A DNA stretch of 58,207 nt from assembly GCA_030141605.1 (NCBI GenBank), contig JAQGDQ010000261.1, positions 126,501-184,707 on the forward strand, written 5' to 3'. This DNA comes from Tubiluchus corallicola. Taxonomy: Eukaryota > Priapulida > Priapulimorpha > Priapulimorphida > Tubiluchidae. The translations under genes and the position numbers were made by a program. This document shows positions 36,601-46,232 of the stretch, piece by piece (within the stretch, counting starts at the first letter, position 1; the number at the start of each line of letters is the position of its first letter). The notes beneath the pieces are model-generated. The model did not search any database. It was given only the letters and a program-made list of their open reading frames with translations, and was not told where the DNA came from.

Positions 36601-38813
36601 AAAAATACGGCCAAAACGCGTTAAACATACAACGAATTCCCATTCTTTTTAGCTAAATGTCTGATTTATTTTGATTTTTTTTGGTTTTTAATGCGGCGCA
36701 TGTGCGTGCAAAAAAGCTGATATGAATGAAGGGAAATGAAGATAGAGAAGCCTTTATTTATTATTACCAAATTGGGTTACTTATTTGAATAATTTTTACA
36801 GTGCTGATGCCGAAAAGCAAACGATTGTCACAAACTCTCAAACACACTAGCAGAGATTCGAAAGCTATAACCGAATTTGATTAAGCTGCTTTGTACTCAA
36901 AATACACACACACACGCACGCACGCGCGCGCACACACACACACAAAATATATTATACATATCGGATACTTACATTAGTAAAAGAAATAAAAACACAAATA
37001 TTAAAAAATAATAAAAGCATTATAACTTATGGCTGGCTAAGACAGCCATAATTTTACGAAAGTAAAATAAAGCATGTAAATAGTTATTATAAAAAGCTTA
37101 CCCATAAAGGCATAAAACGGTATTGTATATCATAAAATACCATTTACCTTTTCTTTAAAACTTAAACATGAAGACAGTTTAATTATTTGACATCACTTTG
37201 CAGATTATTGTATAACAATGGAGACTTTTGTACGCAATGAAATATCTAATTACATCGGTTCTTACAGGCGGAGCGTGGTAATCATTAAACTGCCTTGTAT
37301 TACATGTATACAGAGTATTTGTAAAATTGATGGACAAGATAACACTCCATTAAGGACACATCAGGACGGACTGGGTTCACAAATGAGTTGGATGATTGTG
37401 GATTTGTGGATCCATTTGTGGATGATATGATTGTCAGGACCGGCTCTACCACTAAGCAAACTAGGCAGTTGCCTAGGGCGCCTAATTCTGGAAATAATTC
37501 TTAAATTTTTAAGTTTAACACGAGTAATAATATAGTGACTGATGCGTTACCAAGTTCTTGTACACAGTTTATATTGTATGCATAATAACGACTCCTTCCG
37601 TTAATAAAAAAAAAACTTTCATGCATTAGTATTTGTCTGATTATGGCAGATAAACAGCGCCGCCCAAGCAGCTAGTGGGTCTGGGGGGGAGCGCTGTAGG
37701 CTCTCACTAACACTAACAGATTTTCCTGTATTTAAGCACATTTTGGAGGCCTCAAATAAGATCTAAATTCTGATACATAGACTTCCTCAAATGTGAAAAA
37801 TTCTGCTTTAATAAATATATTTTACCCACATTTACCTAGGTAATATTCATCGTAGTCTATTGTAGTAGTCATATATCTTAAAAGCAAGTTCGTAATACAT
37901 TGCTGCGGAAGACCCATTACTTAAGTTTAATTTATTTAGTGTCAAGATTTTCCACCCAGCAAAATGTGGATAGTCAAACATAAAACTGATTTGAGATTGT
38001 TAAATTTTACAGCCCATCTACTGTTCATACAAAATTTAACAAGTTGCGTGCGCACTCATTTTTCCCACCGGACACAGGACGTCTGGGCCATACATGCATT
38101 TTACTGCATTTCAGACCATTTTGCCGTTGCTAGAAGCTATCTCCACAGGTAAGTTCACTAGTTTAGTTTACTCATTTCAGTATGTCACCTCATGCTCGTG
38201 ACTCATAATTTCATTATTACTGTGAAAGGGGGAGGGCCAGGCCCCTTCGGCCCACGCCCTAAATGCAGAAATGCTTTAACACTGCAACTAGTTAGCTAAA
38301 AAATCTATGCTGAATATAGCATTGTTTATAAACGTGTCATTGTCTGGTAAAATGCTTACAAACTGATATTTACTTAAAAGATGTAAACTCTTTCGGCAGC
38401 CTTTCGAGATGCAATATACTTCGCTTAGTAAACTCACCTTGGTGAAAGGCTAAATGGATTTATTAGGGTGTAGATTTATAACCTGAAGGGGCCTATTAAG
38501 TAGCGTTTTCTATCTTGAAATGTTATCTATCTTAACATGTACGTTTCTATCTTGACATGTAGAAAGCTTGCATATGGGCAGAATAAAATCTGTGCCTTTG
38601 TTTAAGTGGGTGCCGGCTGTTATTTTCATCTTAGTAATTCCTTTTCCCATCACCAATCAATATCCAGAGTCATTTGCTAAAAATTCAGGCATCATGATTA
38701 AAGTTCAGCACTTTCTGTATTTGCATACCATTGTTATCTTGTGCCTGCACAATTCCGGGTGCAGAAAACAGAACGAAAGTTAAAACGAGCCACCGTGGTT
38801 TTCTCAACATCAT
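23919..38813 (-). CDS. COL-2: secreted short collagen with duplicated N-terminal exons (whole gene, spliced)
   Basis: The gene model joins, on the minus strand, the signal exon (38813-38729), A2 (36598-36506), A1 (32666-32565), B2 (27115-27050), B1 (26241-26176) and the terminal Gly-X-Y exon (24688-23919). All junctions are GT/AG and all introns are phase 1, so each split codon resolves to a sensible residue (D, D, G, G, N). With one A and one B exon the protein is 337 residues, with all exons 393. Order: signal peptide (about 24 residues), short acidic/Leu-rich segment ending in Gly-Arg repeats, Gly-His-Tyr segment, Cys-X-Cys, then about 76 Gly-X-Y triplets and a short basic tail. There is no C-propeptide of the fibrillar kind. 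The likely role is extracellular structural protein. The splicing model is inference from sequence; the helical exon itself is certain. Confidence 0.8.
24691..26040 (-). other. COL-2 intron between exon B1 and the helical exon
   Basis: No coding feature on the gene strand. The block GGGGAGACCGGGGCTGGTTGTAACACGG at about 25229-25256 looks like the end of a dispersed DNA-transposon-type repeat seen in many animal genomes; I state this from general familiarity, not from a search. Confidence 0.4.
26176..26241 (-). CDS. COL-2 exon B1: Gly/His/Tyr segment
   Basis: A 66-base exon on the minus strand between the acceptor GTTTTCAG (AG at 26243-26242) and the donor GTAAGTATC (26175 downward). In phase 1 it reads [14 protein letters not shown], then S-Q-Y-H-H-S-Q. 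The first two bases complete a Gly codon from exon A and the last base starts the Asn codon before the Cys-X-Cys of the helical exon. Another frame is also open and hydrophobic, but phase agreement with both neighbours selects this one. His, Tyr and Gly richness is common in cross-linked or metal-binding structural proteins, which is only a hint here. It differs from B2 by one residue (Ser for Gly). Confidence 0.78.
26625..26912 (-). pseudogene. RTE-like LINE, C-terminal end (piece inside the duplication)
   Basis: On the minus strand the frame reads K-R-T-R-T-T-D-I-L, then [11 protein letters not shown] and D-N-R-W-T-R-R, then, after a stop at about 26787, [13 protein letters not shown]. This is the well-known C-terminal signature of a class of LINE endonuclease/reverse transcriptases (W-x-G-H-x-A-R ... 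G-R-P-x-x-R-W-x-D). It belongs to the same insertion as 27500-28290 but keeps a segment that the other copy has lost. Confidence 0.8.
26917..27500. repeat. 874-bp tandem duplication, copy 2 (contains exon B2)
   Basis: Nearly identical to copy 1 with scattered substitutions and an 8-base insertion next to CACGAAATCACACCG. The low divergence indicates a recent duplication or conversion between copies. Confidence 0.9.
27050..27115 (-). CDS. COL-2 exon B2: Gly/His/Tyr segment
   Basis: Same size, phase, acceptor (AG at 27117-27116) and donor (GTAAGTATC) as B1. The translation is the same except G-R-D-G-Y-G-Y where B1 has G-R-D-S-Y-G-Y. Both exons look functional, so the transcript may contain either or both. 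Since 66 is divisible by three and both ends are phase 1, inclusion of both simply adds 22 residues. Confidence 0.78.
27500..28290 (-). pseudogene. RTE-like LINE reverse transcriptase, broken
   Basis: The minus strand carries [12 protein letters not shown] (RT motif A region) at about 28220-28260, then, after a frameshift, R-Q-G-D-P-I-S near 28085 and the catalytic block F-A-D-D-V-A-L-F-A near 27950. A K-T/V-M-T-N block and Y-K-Y-L-G-Q follow at 27650-27874, then a stop, a deletion and K-R-T-R-T-T-D-L-L at 27540-27570. At least one frameshift, two stops and two deletions make it inactive. It sits in the intron between exons B2 and A1 in the same orientation as COL-2. I call it RTE-like from the pattern; other clades are possible. 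Confidence 0.82.
28291..29170 (-). other. COL-2 intron, nothing recognised
   Basis: AT-rich. A short direct repeat (GAGTGGAG(G/A)TGATCACAAG) occurs twice at about 28302-28346. Confidence 0.4.
29171..29455. mobile_element. fragment of a dispersed repeat ending CTGGCTTGTACGCCTA
   Basis: The segment has a GC-rich head (GGGCCGCTTCCAGGGGGATGG), poly-A/T-rich middle and a tail CTGGCTTGTACGCCTATG. The same tail follows CGAATCAGCCCCC at about 21440-21460, so at least two copies of this repeat are in the window. The type is unknown. Confidence 0.4.
29543..33508. repeat. 3.95-kb tandem duplication, copy 1 (contains exon A1)
   Basis: From CAATTTCCATTCCGTAGATA at 29545 to AAGCAAACTA at 33508 the sequence is repeated at 33512-37463 (offset 3954-3967). 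Most of it is nearly identical, with scattered substitutions and small indels, for example 22 extra bases near 31673. A nested pair of GAATGTGAAACTCGGG-containing units (about 31047 and 31217) occurs in both copies. Both lie in COL-2 introns except for exon A. Confidence 0.95.
32565..32666 (-). CDS. COL-2 exon A1: acidic/Leu segment with Gly-Arg end
   Basis: A 102-base exon between the acceptor TATTTTTTTAG (AG at 32668-32667) and the donor GTAAGTAAC. In phase 1 it reads [16 protein letters not shown], then [17 protein letters not shown]. Compared with A2 it has nine extra bases (three codons) in the Gly-rich end and seven changed codons. The segment probably lies just after the signal peptide in the mature protein. 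It might act as a short propeptide or oligomerisation segment; no known domain is recognised. Confidence 0.78.
33509..37465. repeat. 3.95-kb tandem duplication, copy 2 (contains exon A2)
   Basis: Second copy of the unit described at 29543-33508, head to tail. Its right boundary lies at CTACCACTAAGCAAACTAGG, where the sequence goes on into GCAGTTGCCTAGGGCGCC, a palindromic motif that may be the end of a DNA transposon. A (CA)n/(GCAC)n tract at 36903-36943 has a shorter, diverged counterpart in copy 1 (32990-33016). Confidence 0.95.
36506..36598 (-). CDS. COL-2 exon A2: acidic/Leu segment with Gly-Arg end
   Basis: A 93-base exon with acceptor AG at 36600-36599 and donor GTAAGTAAC from 36505. 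It reads [16 protein letters not shown], then [14 protein letters not shown]. The preceding signal exon ends in phase 1 and the joined codon is GAT (Asp). It is the A exon nearest the signal exon. A1 and A2 could be mutually exclusive or both included. Confidence 0.78.
37466..38728 (-). other. COL-2 intron 1 with a repeat fragment
   Basis: Near 37655-37740 the sequence GCGCCGCCCAAGCAGC ... GATTTTCCTGTATTTA resembles 32268-32380 and 36209-36320 (GGGCGCCGCCAGAG ... CATTTTTCTGTATTTA), a third, more diverged copy of one dispersed repeat. On the plus strand a splice-like 34-base interval (38117-38150, TTTCAG to GTAAGT) is present but unsupported. Confidence 0.45.
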
Positions 38814-38815
38814 GA
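38729..38815 (-). CDS. COL-2 first coding exon: signal peptide
   Basis: The exon follows a strong pyrimidine tract and acceptor (TTTTCCTTTTTACAG, AG at 38817-38816), so a non-coding 5' exon must lie further upstream. Two adjacent ATGs start the protein (38813-38811 and 38810-38808). The 28 codons encode M-M-L-R-K-P-R-W, a hydrophobic core [11 protein letters not shown], and G-I-V-Q-A before Q-D-N-N: a basic n-region, hydrophobic h-region and an A-x-A-like cleavage site (V-Q-A). The donor GTATGC at 38728 leaves one base (G), phase 1, which joins AT of exon A2 to make Asp. The ORF also reads on upstream of the acceptor, but the acceptor and signal-peptide layout favour this start. Confidence 0.78.
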
Positions 38816-40283
38816 CTGTAAAAAGGAAAATATATGTATAAGTTATTAAAAGTAATGGTGATACACTTTTACAAGTTAATTTAAAAGTATCATAGTATGC
38901 CTTGAAAGATAGAGTTTCCAAGTTTTTATCTGATCTACAACTCTTGAAAAATTAAAGCAACACACGAGCCTCATCATCATTAACATCGCCACCACCAACA
39001 CCACCACTACTATCACCATCACCACAACAACTACCATCACCATCACCATCATTATCAATATCGTGTACAACAACAACTACATCGGCATTGTCATCTTTAT
39101 CGTCGTCATTATCATCATTAGCAGCGACTTTTTTCATTGCCGTAATAATCACGAAATGTGGTAGCTTATTATCTCCATTCTTATTATCATAGGTGCAGTC
39201 ATCATTGTCATGAATTGTCACTATCTTTTTCGTCATCGTCAGCATCATATTATCATCATCAGCGTAATCATCGTCACCATAATCGTCGTTCACTATCACC
39301 TATACGTTTGTGAGCAAATAGAGCTGAAGAATATATTTCACATTAATCTTAGCTCAACATAACGCAAAATAATTCTTAAAGGTAGGAATAGTGACAGGTG
39401 AGTAAAATAATCCCACAATTACAAAACAAGGGAAAATATGGAAAAACATGACGTTTCAAAGTAACACTGTACTTTATCTTCAAATGAAAAAAGGTAAATA
39501 AATCACATGAAACTAATTTTTTGCAGTGTGAAGTTATTACATGTATTCAGTTTTTGTTGTATCTCACTCTGTTCTGTGACGGTGACCAGTGATTTGATGC
39601 GTTTGTGTTATTTATTTGCTGTGCTTCTGTGTTGCTTAATTTCATGTATTAATAATATAAATAAAAACTCCATCATGCTGAAATAAGTTTTGGATGTCCT
39701 GTATAGTCTCACAATAGATTATTTATTTGTTTGTTTATTTATTTCAGAAGCTTACGCCCTAATGTGCCTCACCAGCCTGAAAATTACAGAAAGTATGTAC
39801 AAGTGTGAAAAAAGAAAATAAAAAAAGCTAGCTGACTAACATTGATCTAAAATATAATAAGTTGGGAAAGGTAAAAGCGACTGCATCGTAAGAGAAAACC
39901 AAGCATTATACAATAGTTCTGCCGGAATAGAAGCTAAATAACCAAACTAAAACAAATAAATTGACATACCTGAATAAACTGTACTGTTAAAACTTGAGAG
40001 TGAGGTTTACATTGAGTGAGTGTATAAGTGCCTGTGCTGTATTATTGTGACAGGCACATAAAATTGAATTGTTTGTGGTGTGTTACGCTAAATAAATGGG
40101 AGTTGAACTTAAGATAAAATAAAAATCAATTGAAATAGCAAAAATAGAAAAAGAAAGATCACTTGAAGAAGTACTACACTGGTAGTTCGAAGTGTTTCAT
40201 CATTGGTGACGCTAACGTCATTCGTCGGTGACATAAACTCTTGCAGCTTGTAGTGTTTTTAAAATCGACGTAAAAATAAATGT
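38816..40283. other. region 5' of COL-2, with ATC-rich simple sequence
   Basis: From 38967 to 39300 the plus strand is dominated by CATCATCAC, ACCATCACC and related units, giving an Asp-rich artefact ORF on the minus strand (38952-39299). The COL-2 promoter and first exon may lie here or further right; none was identified. Confidence 0.5.
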
Positions 40284-40487
40284 TTATCTTATCTTATCTT
40301 ATCTTATCTTATCTTATCTTATCTTATCTTATCTTATCTTATCTTATCTTATCTTATCTTATCCTATCCTATCCTATCCTATCCTATCCTATCCTATCCT
40401 ATCCTATCCTATCCTATCCTATCCTATCCTATCCTATCCTATCCTATCCTATCCTATCCTATCCTATCCTATCCTATCCTATCCTAT

Positions 40488-40519
<32 letters not shown>

Positions 40520-40542
40520 TATCTTATCTTATCTTATCTTAT
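40284..40542. repeat. pentanucleotide array (TTATC)n-(CTATC)26-(TTATC)n
   Basis: An uninterrupted 259-base array. About 15 TTATC-phase units (40284-40360) are followed by about 26 units with C in place of T (40361-40490) and about 10 TTATC units (40491-40542). The 99-codon plus-strand ORF through it (I-L-S-Y repeats) is an artefact. Confidence 0.97.
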
Positions 40543-43230
40543 AAGTGTTGTGTCCTTTCTTTTTCCTTGTCTTTTTTAATTGCGGGATGTTTTCATTTAT
40601 TGAGATTAATAATTACTCATTTCTGAGTCTATGACATATAACTTTTAGGCGACTTTTTTGAGGGCACTTCCTCGATTTTTTTCTTGAATTCATTTTTTTC
40701 ACTTACTCTCTTCTACCCACTAAAATAAAAATTGTCGTCCGCAATAAGTGTGAATAATATAAAGCTACAGAACTCACCTTGTTATTTATGTGGGCGTCTT
40801 ATTCTTGATTACTCTACACACTCACACTTAGCCTCGGAGTGGTATTATGAAATTAACTATGAGAAATAAATAGTGCTACAGTGTGTTTGAACATTATGTG
40901 TAACACGTGTTTGATTTTTAATGATATTTCTGATAAATGCCTTTACAAATATGGGTCACTTGTGAAACTAGAACGAATAATTGAAAGTGCAGAATAGGTC
41001 CCAATAAAATATTATCGGGTCCCCATTATGCGTAACACGTATTTAGTGCACATTGTACATGATAAATTCGTTTAAACAAGCCTCTTACTCTAAAAATAGA
41101 TATTAATTTGTTCTGAGTAGTATTTTAAAATGTTAGTTTACTTACGATGGACGCACAGACTACTTTCTAACTAATTAGATGCATTTTAATTTAGAGCCTA
41201 GATTAACTCATTGGTAATTATTTATTTATTTGTAATCTTATTTGCATATCACTACATAAATGATGAAGTAACGTTATAACATCATGTAAAATAAAATATG
41301 TGTTTTATAAAAAATAAACACTTATTAGCATATACATTATAATGTTATTAATTAAAGCTGTTTTATTTATTTCCATTTTAGCAAATATATCTTGACCAAC
41401 TGCATACGTAATCGTCAGCAACACTATGCAATACAATCATTCGACTAATTTGCTGACAGGTGATTTAAGTCAAACTATCGAGCATTTGTCTAGTTGATTG
41501 ACTAATTGACTGGCTGAATATGAACAAAGTACAAATGTACGTGATAAAAGCAACCAACCTAAAAACTTATTAACAGCATTATGAGCACAATCATGCATCT
41601 GCAAAGAGTATGTTAAAGGCTCAATTAACTAAAAGCAGAAGAATACAGACATCAATTTTAATAGGTCAGCGAGATGGCAAAAGTAATTAATAAGACCTGC
41701 TATCATGCCCTGGGCAAGTGCAGGTCTAAGGATGACTAAACACTTCGTGTGCTAAACTTAAGACGTACGTATTAAGATCCATGTTGTGAATTCGTATTCT
41801 GTAAATAAAACTAGCGCAATAATGTTTGTAGGTCATCATTTTCTCTACCTTTTCGCATTTTTGTGATTCTTATCACACCTTCTGCATGCTTTGATGAGTT
41901 TTATGAGTTGAACCATAACTTCAGTCTGTGACACTATGAACTGCACTACCATAGTGTACACACAACCACATTGCATGTAATTGTAAAATTGTAAACAGTA
42001 GACCAGTTTTGACTTATTTGATCTTAATGATGCTCAGTTATTAATGTAACTGTGACATATTTTGTCGTTATAATGTTGTAAATGTATATGCTTATAGTTT
42101 TATATGTCGCGTGTGTCCATTTGCTTTCCAATTATTATAGACGTGTGGAATCTGGTTCTATGATCGGACAGTTGTGTTTACTAGAATTCCAGACGCACGT
42201 AAATGGGCCTTGAAATTCGAAGGAGGATCTCGTAAAATCAACTGTTTTTTATTTAGAATTTTCAAACCTTAAAACTAGACAGATTATAAAAGATTACACT
42301 GATTACATAAATTTTCATGATTTGAAATGGATTTTTGTGTAAAAAGATTACATGACTTTACATGTAAATAAACGTTTTGTGACTTTAAATAAAAATTTAA
42401 AACGATTTTTATGCTTGCCATGCTATGTCTAGTTTTAAATTTTATTTAATTTTAATTTTATTTGCTGCAGTTACAATTCAATCTTACAGCTAATATTAAT
42501 TTGCAACTATTTCGTTCATTTCTACGAGTAAACAGAAACTTATTAAAATAGATTTAATCAGAACATTTTGCTAATATCCATTAGTATTTTCGGCTGCATT
42601 GATAATACACAGTCATCGTAAATTGGTTAGATATGTGAATTATTACAAGGACATGGTTGATTTGAAATGCTAAATATTTCACAAAACTAAATTTAAAACA
42701 TAACATTCTGAAATGTTCTGATTAAATTTCTTTAATAAGCACCATGTTCCAAAATATGATTTTATTCGAGTTTTTATATAAGACTCCCTAGGGTTTATAT
42801 AAATTCCCCTTTTAAGTGTGAATTGTGTGTGTGACAACCACTGGCACCATTTTTAACACTCTTTAGTATATTACATAAAAGAATAAGTAGTTTTGTCAGG
42901 AATGTGAAATAAGTGTTGTCATTTACTTTATCCGAGCACGCCAGAGTTCATCACATGTGGATAAAAATAATAAAAGAAAGATTATAAAACCTTTTCCATA
43001 CTAACTTTTAAGTCCAGATAAAAAAATTTTATCAAGAATTTTTTAACGACCGTCGAAGTAGTTTGATTAAAACCGATGCTATGCCATTATTATTTGTGCT
43101 TAGAAATAACAAGAACGAACAGAAGGACAAACAAACGTTAATGCTTTTTTATAAAAACGTGCGAAATTTTTTTAATAGTAATTTCAAAAATAATATCTCT
43201 ATAAATCACATACATGCATACATATAACGA
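40543..43230. other. AT-rich spacer, nothing recognised
   Basis: No ORF over 60 codons and no repeat structure seen. A minus-strand donor-like site AACAAG|GTGAGTTC at about 40787-40779 could close a 5' UTR exon of COL-2, but nothing else supports it. Confidence 0.35.
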
Positions 43231-43239
43231 AAATTCAAT

Positions 43240-44070
43240 TAACCCCAACCCAGGTGTAATAAGAAGAGAGGAGAGGATAATTACCAAAGAAGAATTCCAT
43301 GGTCGCTGCGGCTATACTAATGAGTTATCATCAGGAGGTGGTACTGAGGGTCCGGTTATCCAGGAACACGCTATACTAATGGGTTATCATCAGGAGGTGG
43401 TACTGATGGTACTGATGGTCCGGTTACCCAGGAACACACCTCCAAAACCAAGAAACCACAGCAGAACAGTTTGCTGGGGCTCACGCATTGCAGACTCCAC
43501 CAAACCAGAGGGCTAGCCAGAAGCGTCTCCGTTCACTCCTGTACTCTAGGAGTCAGCAAATGGCGTTGGGAGCGAGGGAAGTTCCTCATTCTCACACTAC
43601 GGCGGCAACCTCCTTAGCATTTCGAAACTCTACCGGAGACTGGTAAATCTGGATGTCTGCTCTTCCGCAACTCCACTAACAACTGTCATGATCTTCCAGG
43701 CCAGATGACGTACACGATGAAATTTCCTGGCTACTAGTAAAACTGCCAAGGAACCGTCTGGTCTCCTCTCAGAGAAATTTTATAATAATGAGAAGACAAA
43801 AACCACTATGTTTGAGGCCGCATTAAAATAACAAACTGATTCATGAGACATCAAACTTGCTGCAACAAAACGTGTAGCTTCAAACGCAGCTCAAACTCGT
43901 AATGGCGGCAACAAGGAAAAATTGCAGTTCAATGCTTTTGCAGGAGCACGAAAATTATCCTGTAACCATTTAAGACGTCTGGCAGGAAGATTGCCAACAA
44001 ACGTGGAAAAGGGAGAGGTATTAACGGATGGGCAAGAATGCAACCCAAACATAGAACAGAAGTGAATATT
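43240..44070 (+). pseudogene. unidentified GC-richer island with coding-like blocks and a 59-bp tandem duplication
   Basis: This stretch has more GC than its flanks. A 59-base unit (43312-43370) is repeated at 43371-43438, where a GATGGTACT insertion makes the second copy longer. A plus-strand ORF opens at 43214 and includes R-R-E-E-R-I-I-T-K-E-E-F-H-G-R, then S-S-G-G-G-T-E-G-P-V; it ends at 43516. Protein-like peptides continue to about 44050 in other frames. I do not recognise the family. It looks like the decayed coding part of a mobile element or a processed pseudogene. Confidence 0.35.
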
Positions 44071-44560
44071 TTATTTGGAGTACAAAATAAACGTCAGCAT
44101 AATTTTAATACGTATATGACATCGTGACGCCATAGCGTGCACAACCCAACACGCTCCTGTTGCGAAATGAACTGATACAGAAATACACTTTCTAATCGAT
44201 CACACTTCTCTTAGCTCTGCATTTCCGTATGTGTGCTAATTTTAGTACTTGTGTATGTGTAGTATGTGTACATTTTGTCCAAATTTTAGTACAGTTCAGT
44301 TGAAAGTTATTCACGTTCTTGCAAAGATGGTAATTTCGTAGCACATTAAATTATAAATGGAAACAAAAAACTAAATGTACAGTGAGCGTCTGGGTTCTCT
44401 CGTTTTTCTGTATTTCATGCAGTCTTGCAGTCTTAAAAACAGCGAACTTTCAAGGATATCGTATTCAAATATCTTGAGAAGTTTATGTTGTACACCTCCT
44501 TCATAGACCTAACATAAGACTATAATTCTTTGCTTGCTTTATTCAACAGACACATGCGGT
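44071..44560. other. spacer, nothing recognised
   Basis: No gene or repeat recognised. Confidence 0.35.
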
Positions 44561-44639
44561 ATAAATATATACACAATTATAAAACGTCCAGTGGCTTTGC
44601 TCTTTCAAAAAAATTGCTCCTTCATACCTAGAAAATCTG

Positions 44640-45200
44640 TTACTACATACAGTAGGAACGGTCATAGGGAATCATGCACTTCGAAATAGCGACCAATTTT
44701 ACAATGAATATCATAGAACTAGTCTTTGCCGCAGCTCTTGTTTGTGCTACGACCCAAACCTGGAACAATTTGCCCAATGACATTAGAAATGCTCCCTCGC
44801 TTACTCAATTTAAATGTAAGCTGAACAACTTAGATGGGATTAGAGTTAGTAAGCCACCACCTCATTTTGCCGCTAATGCTAGGTTTGGGCAGGTTCACAT
44901 GGCACGGATGAGAATGAGTTGAAGTTTACTAAAAGCACACTTGTATTCTAATTTCATTGTCCCTTCTCCGCAGTGCTCCTGTGACGCTCCTTATGAAGAT
45001 CCCAACCATTTTCTTATGCACCGTCCACTTTACCTACAAATCCGTACCCAGTATATGTATCCTATAATTGCACTCACTCTGAGTAATATCCAAATACTAC
45101 TATGTGGCGATATCTCACTCTCTCCTGATTTTAACAATGCTACAGTATCTGCTGTTATTTCGTTTTTAATGAACGCTTTAATTAATATAATTTAATCCAT
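44640..45200 (+). pseudogene. CR1-like LINE, C-terminal end of ORF2
   Basis: One reading frame runs from about 44674 to 45195 with a single stop at 44920. Before the stop it has T-W-N-N-L-P-N-D-I-R-N-A-P-S-L, the usual end of LINE reverse transcriptases. After it come L-L-K-A-H-L-Y, a P-Q-C-S-C-D core and E-D-P-N-H-F-L-M-H-R-P-L-Y, matching the Cys/His-containing C-terminal block (C-x-C-x(n)-E-D-x-x-H-F-x-x-x-C) of several LINE families, with the last Cys changed to Arg. The RT catalytic part is absent. It is a 5'-truncated copy with one visible nonsense mutation, and younger-looking than the fragment at 1.3 kb. Confidence 0.8.
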
Positions 45201-46232
45201 AATGCATTAAAATCTCTGAATTCTATCTTACAGCGCAAATTATTTATACTGTTGCGGCCCCAGCACTTTCATCTTAATTTTCGTTAGCTTCATCATCGCT
45301 CATTTTATTTTTATAGCTTTACATCGACATCAAACACATCATAACCAACTTGTCCTAGCCTTTCGCACACCGCTATTCGAAAAACAAGCTATATAACTTT
45401 TTTTCAGTCTCGTTCTTACTTAATGAATAACTAACAGTTCTTGTTATCGTGTGCCTATAGTATTTATAAATGACGCATCTACTCTCTGAAAGGCCTTTAT
45501 ATAGGATATACCTATTAGCCAATCTGCATTTAATTAATTGTCCATTGTACTTGTTATAAATGTGCTGGTGATTGTAATGTTTCTTGTCAAATAAAAATAA
45601 TAAAAAATTCTTTGACAAATGTACATGTTTTTCTCTTTTTAGTTAACAAAATATAAGAATAGTTTGTTCAACTTTTATATTTACAAAAAAATTCTACAAC
45701 AGTTTTAAGCAAAAGTGCATTACAGTAAAAAAAGTAACTTTTTTATTTATAACTTAAAAATCCGTAGTATACACATAATATTTACATTAACAAAAAATTT
45801 ACTCACGCGAAGGATGTTATTTATATAAAGGTCACATACGAGGTAAGACTTAATAAAACTCACTCTGAAATTGTAAAAATTAGTAAAAGTGTTAGTAATA
45901 AAATGACAGTAAATAGTCGTGTGCAAATAAATATTCACAACCTTAATGTTGTTGCGGGGCTGAGTTTCGCTCTGTTTTGCGTTCAAACTTTTTCACTCAC
46001 TCCAGGACATAGATATGCGGCCTGTATGTTATTTCAAGTCGTGTTAAAATAAAACACCCTATAAATTTTAAATGTACTAGTCTTACCTGATGGAATTCAT
46101 AAACCCCGCGTTGATTGGCTCTAAATTCGAATACTCACCTGTTTTCACGTGCAAGTCAATAAATACAAGTGCTGCATCCTGTTTCTTTGAGTTTGGTGAT
46201 AGCTTATGTTTGTAACACTAAACAGGACAAGC
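45201..46232. other. spacer, nothing recognised
   Basis: AT-rich. On the minus strand two donor-like sites (CATCAG|GTAAGA near 46085 and AACAG|GTGAGT near 46137) lie close together but no exon could be built. Confidence 0.35.

Noticed and set aside
38380-38480. Extra COL-2 exon between the signal exon and A2, suggested by AAG|GTGAGT near 38436
   Set aside because: The interval from the nearest acceptor has a stop codon in all three frames.
38952-39299. Asp-rich protein on the minus strand
   Set aside because: Translation of ATC-type cryptic simple sequence.
40280-40579. 99-codon I-L-S-Y repeat protein
   Set aside because: Translation of a pure pentanucleotide array.
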